Translations under genes and position numbers: made by a program | In this document: one piece after another, positions 5,660-7,385 of the stretch | How the letters are laid out: every line of letters begins with the position of its first letter | How positions within the stretch are numbered: the stretch's first letter is position 1 | Source: Treponema sp. | GTDB lineage: Bacteria; Spirochaetota; Spirochaetia; Treponematales; Treponemataceae | Reading direction: 5' to 3' | Length of the DNA: 7,385 nucleotides | Assembly: GCA_023231445.1 (NCBI GenBank) | Contig: JALNVF010000146.1 | Coordinates: 1 to 7,385, forward strand | Notes under the pieces: model-generated | Told to the model about the DNA's origin: nothing | The model's input: only the letters and a program-made list of their open reading frames with translations | The model's database searches: none

Positions 5660-6556
5660 ATGCAGTTATCAACAGCCAGCGGCGTTTTGTCGCTTGTTTT
5701 TTGTGCGCTTCTCTGGAGCACAGGTGGAGTACTTGTAAAACTTGTTGATTGGAATCCGTTTGCCATCGCGGGTACGAGAAGTCTTATAGGCCTTATTACC
5801 GTGTGTCTTATGCTTCGTCGGCTCCCATCGTTTATTGTTCGTGATGAAAAAAACGGTAAAACAGATCTGCGGGGGACTTTGTATGTATATATTGCAGCTG
5901 CCTGCTATGCCGGTACAATGATTTTATATATCGTTGCAAACAAATTGACGACTGCTGCCAATGCGATACTTCTTGAATATACTGACCCCATATATATTAT
6001 TATGTTCGGCCCTCTGATACTTGGCGAAAAAAACAGGAAATCGGACTATGTTACTGTCGCCGGTGTCGTTCTGGGAATGGTTTTGTTTTTTGCTGACGGC
6101 TTACGCGGCGGGCGTATGGCAGGAAATCTCATTGCGGCACTTTCAGGTACATCATGGGGTTTTTGCACTATTTATATGCGTAAACTTACCCGTCGTGGTT
6201 CTCAGGATGCTTTTATGCTTTCGCATATTATAACGTTCCTCGTTGGTGTCCCGTTTATTTTCATATACGGTTTTCCCTCGGGAAGCGTTATTGTATCGTC
6301 GGGTATAGGTCTTCTTCTGCTCGGAATTTTTCAAATCGGTATACCTTCGATTTTATATGCATGCGGTATAGGAAGTGTGCGCGCGCTGAGCGCGTCGTTT
6401 ATTTCAATGATTGAACCCCTCATGAATCCTGTATGGGTGCTTTTGTTTATGGGTGAGGTACCGTCGGTATGGACGTGTACAGGCGGTGTTGTCATTCTTG
6501 GATGTATCATCGGACGCGAACTTGTACAACGGAGACGGGGTATCGGTAAAAAATAA
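5660..6556 (+). CDS. EamA-family (DMT superfamily) transporter
   Basis: A 298-aa inner-membrane protein with two EamA repeats (about 8-145 and 153-286) and a pattern consistent with ten membrane helices. Each repeat ends in the conserved segment: EYTDPIYIIMFGPLILGE (106-123) and IEPLMNPVWVLLFMGE (251-266). Hydrophobic stretches include about 6-27, 34-52, 73-93, 99-119, 130-146, 154-172, 186-204, 212-233, 240-264 and 271-286. The C-terminus is basic (QRRRGIGKK), consistent with a cytoplasmic tail. Family members move metabolites or amino acids, often outward; the substrate cannot be read from sequence. ATG 5660 has only a weak GAAG upstream and is likely reached by readthrough from the 76-aa gene. 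Transcription should stop at the hairpin at 6594-6641. Confidence 0.92.
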   Translation: MQLSTASGVLSLVFCALLWSTGGVLVKLVDWNPFAIAGTRSLIGLITVCLMLRRLPSFIVRDEKNGKTDLRGTLYVYIAAACYAGTMILYIVANKLTTAANAILLEYTDPIYIIMFGPLILGEKNRKSDYVTVAGVVLGMVLFFADGLRGGRMAGNLIAALSGTSWGFCTIYMRKLTRRGSQDAFMLSHIITFLVGVPFIFIYGFPSGSVIVSSGIGLLLLGIFQIGIPSILYACGIGSVRALSASFISMIEPLMNPVWVLLFMGEVPSVWTCTGGVVILGCIIGRELVQRRRGIGKK

Positions 6557-6593
6557 AAACAGGCGGGCAGTAGGGCGTACCGCTCTTGGATAC

Positions 6594-6641
6594 ACATAAA
6601 AAAATGCATTCCCGTTATTTAGGGAATGCATTTTTTTATGT
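6594..6641. terminator. bidirectional intrinsic terminator
   Basis: A perfect 20-bp inverted repeat (6594-6613 and 6622-6641) with an 8-nt loop, GTTATTTA. The inner stem is TGCATTCCC/GGGAATGCA, flanked by A7 (6598-6604) and T7 (6631-6637), so it forms a hairpin followed by a U-tract in both directions. It sits between the convergent EamA gene (ending 6556) and the exported-protein gene (ending 6698) and serves both. Confidence 0.9.
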
Positions 6642-6659
6642 ACAGGACATATACTGGCG

Positions 6660-6688
6660 ACCGGCCTGATTTTAATAATCCGGCCGGT
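6660..6688. repeat. short G+C-rich inverted repeat
   Basis: ACCGGCC (6660-6666) and GGCCGGT (6682-6688) flank an AT-rich 15-nt loop, just downstream of the exported-protein gene on the minus strand. It lacks a T-tract, so it may add to 3' end stability rather than end transcription. A TACCGG tandem (overlapping 6688-6694) follows. Function unknown. Confidence 0.4.
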
Positions 6689-6697
6689 ACCGGTACA

Positions 6698-7243
6698 TTA
6701 CTTCTTTACGGCCGGAGCTGTTGCAGCAGGAGCTTCTGCAGTAACAGAAGATTCCGTTTTTGAAACAGTTCCTTTTGCTGTTTCATTTCCTTCTGATGCA
6801 ATAAGGCGGTATTTATAATATTTTCCTGCATCGACTGTATCTGTTACAGTGTATGCGCTGTCCGTATTTGTGGCAGCTGCGGCAGCAGCAAATTTGCCGG
6901 TGAGTTTGCCGTTTTTATCTGCTTCTGCACGGTCAAGCGTATACGTATATTTACCGCTGCTTGCGTCTGTCCATGTGACAGTGAATGCACCTGCTGTCTT
7001 TTCACCGTATTTTGAAACAGAAATGACAGGTACTTTTATTGTGGCTGCTTTTTTTGCAACAGCTTTTTTAGCAGTCGCTTTTTTTGCAGGTGCGGCAGTT
7101 GTCGTTGCAGCTGCGGGTGCAGCGGTAGTTGTAGCTGCCGGTGCAGCTGCAGTATTTGTCGTATCCGCCGCGAATACCGGTGCGGCTGCAAGAGTGAGTG
7201 CTGTAAGAATTACAGCAGCGTGTACTGAAAATGTTTTTTTCAT
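6698..7243 (-). CDS. exported Ala/Thr/Lys-rich protein with a possible fibronectin III-like domain
   Basis: A 181-aa protein with a clear Sec signal peptide: basic MKKT, a hydrophobic core (8-20) and an APVFA-A cleavage site after residue 25. Residues 27-68 are low complexity, first repeating AAPAATTT-like units and then KKATAKKAVAKKAA, a flexible, basic spacer. Residues about 70-165 look like a beta sandwich: VPVISVSKYGEK, FTVTWTDASSGKYTYTLDRA, YTVTDTVDAGKYYKYRLIASEG. This is consistent with a fibronectin III-like fold, though assigned only by pattern. The tail is again Ala/Pro-rich. It is likely periplasmic or surface-exposed, with no lipobox. TAGGAG (7255-7260) lies upstream of ATG 7243 at 11-nt spacing. 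A mini-ORF ATGAAAGTATGA overlaps the start, and an 8+8 bp dyad lies 25-56 bp upstream. Function unknown; a structural or adhesive role is a guess. Confidence 0.83.
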   Translation of the reverse strand: MKKTFSVHAAVILTALTLAAAPVFAADTTNTAAAPAATTTAAPAAATTTAAPAKKATAKKAVAKKAATIKVPVISVSKYGEKTAGAFTVTWTDASSGKYTYTLDRAEADKNGKLTGKFAAAAAATNTDSAYTVTDTVDAGKYYKYRLIASEGNETAKGTVSKTESSVTAEAPAATAPAVKK

Positions 7244-7267
7244 ACTTTCATTAGCTCCTATGTAATA

Positions 7268-7299
7268 ATTGTCAGGCGTATTTTTAACTGTCTGACAAT
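7268..7299. promoter_or_regulatory. inverted repeat, candidate operator upstream of the exported-protein gene
   Basis: ATTGTCAG (7268-7275) and CTGACAAT (7292-7299) form a perfect 8-bp dyad with a 16-bp spacer, centred about 40 bp upstream of the exported-protein ATG. Half-site centres are about 24 bp apart, a little over two helical turns, which suits a dimeric regulator. No convincing -35/-10 pair could be placed around it on either strand. Confidence 0.4.
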
Positions 7300-7349
7300 A
7301 CCAAATATAGTAGAATCTAAGGTGTTGTTCATGAAAAAACGATTGGAAG

Positions 7350-7371
7350 AAGATTAAAATTTTTTAATCTT
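7350..7371. terminator. AT-rich hairpin, weak terminator candidate
   Basis: AAGATTAAAA (7350-7359) and TTTTAATCTT (7362-7371) are perfect complements with a 2-nt TT loop. The stem has almost no G+C and no separate T-tract, so it could be an end-of-transcript hairpin of a gene outside the window or a chance AT palindrome. The rest of 7300-7385 holds no gene I can support. Confidence 0.3.
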
Positions 7372-7385
7372 GCATACCGATACAA

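Noticed and set aside
6278..6288. TCGGGAAGC inside the EamA gene as a third repeat copy
   Set aside because: Only one 9-bp arm is present, with no inverted partner; it encodes conserved-frame residues and is a chance match.
6849..7265. 138-codon plus-strand ORF opposite the exported-protein gene
   Set aside because: Alanine-rich coding on the other strand produces long stop-free antisense frames. The minus strand has the signal peptide and ribosome-binding site.
7331..7357. 8-codon ORF MKKRLEED on the plus strand
   Set aside because: It has no Shine-Dalgarno and no clear promoter; it is too short to support without conservation.

Overview
The window is a stretch of bacterial chromosome with moderate G+C genes and AT-rich spacers. 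Its gene content (a VanY-type M15 peptidase, an Uup-type ABC-F protein, a hexameric NADP-type glutamate dehydrogenase, an EamA transporter and a secreted Ala/Thr/Lys-rich protein) and its codon and spacer style would fit a host-associated Treponema or another anaerobic spirochaete. That placement is an impression from style, not a marker-gene result. There are no rRNA, tRNA, CRISPR or IS features, and no clear sign of a mobile element.

Layout. (1) 1-1255, minus strand: a truncated membrane-anchored or secreted D,D-carboxypeptidase (VanY family) lies 52 bp downstream of a small XRE-type HTH regulator, probably as one transcription unit. (2) 1256-1425: an AT-rich divergent control region with a good sigma70-type promoter on the plus strand. 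(3) 1426-1683, plus: a small winged-helix regulator of 85 aa, convergent with (4) 1706-3646, minus: an Uup-subfamily ABC-F ATPase of 646 aa. (5) 3647-3802: a divergent spacer holding a 17-codon leader ORF whose stop codon overlaps the start of (6) gdhA at 3803-5149. (7) 5145-5306: a cluster of hairpins, namely an AT-rich perfect dyad over the gdhA stop codon followed by two copies of a palindromic repeat whose first stem is identical in both copies. (8) 5350-6556, plus: a promoter, an unrecognised 76-aa gene and a 10-TM EamA transporter, 14 bp apart and likely an operon. (9) 6594-6641: a perfect 20-bp stem that can terminate transcription from both sides. (10) 6698-7243, minus: an exported low-complexity protein with a possible Fn3-like domain, with an 8+8 bp dyad upstream. 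The window ends in a short stretch without a supported gene.

How the genes work together. Two local modules are plausible. The XRE regulator probably shares a transcript with the VanY peptidase and is divergent from a second regulator. The 76-aa protein is probably co-expressed with the EamA transporter. Uup (translation or ribosome maintenance) and GdhA (ammonium assimilation or glutamate catabolism) are housekeeping functions. I see no convincing new defence or mobile system. The most notable non-coding signals are the leader ORF coupled to gdhA and the repeated two-hairpin element behind it.
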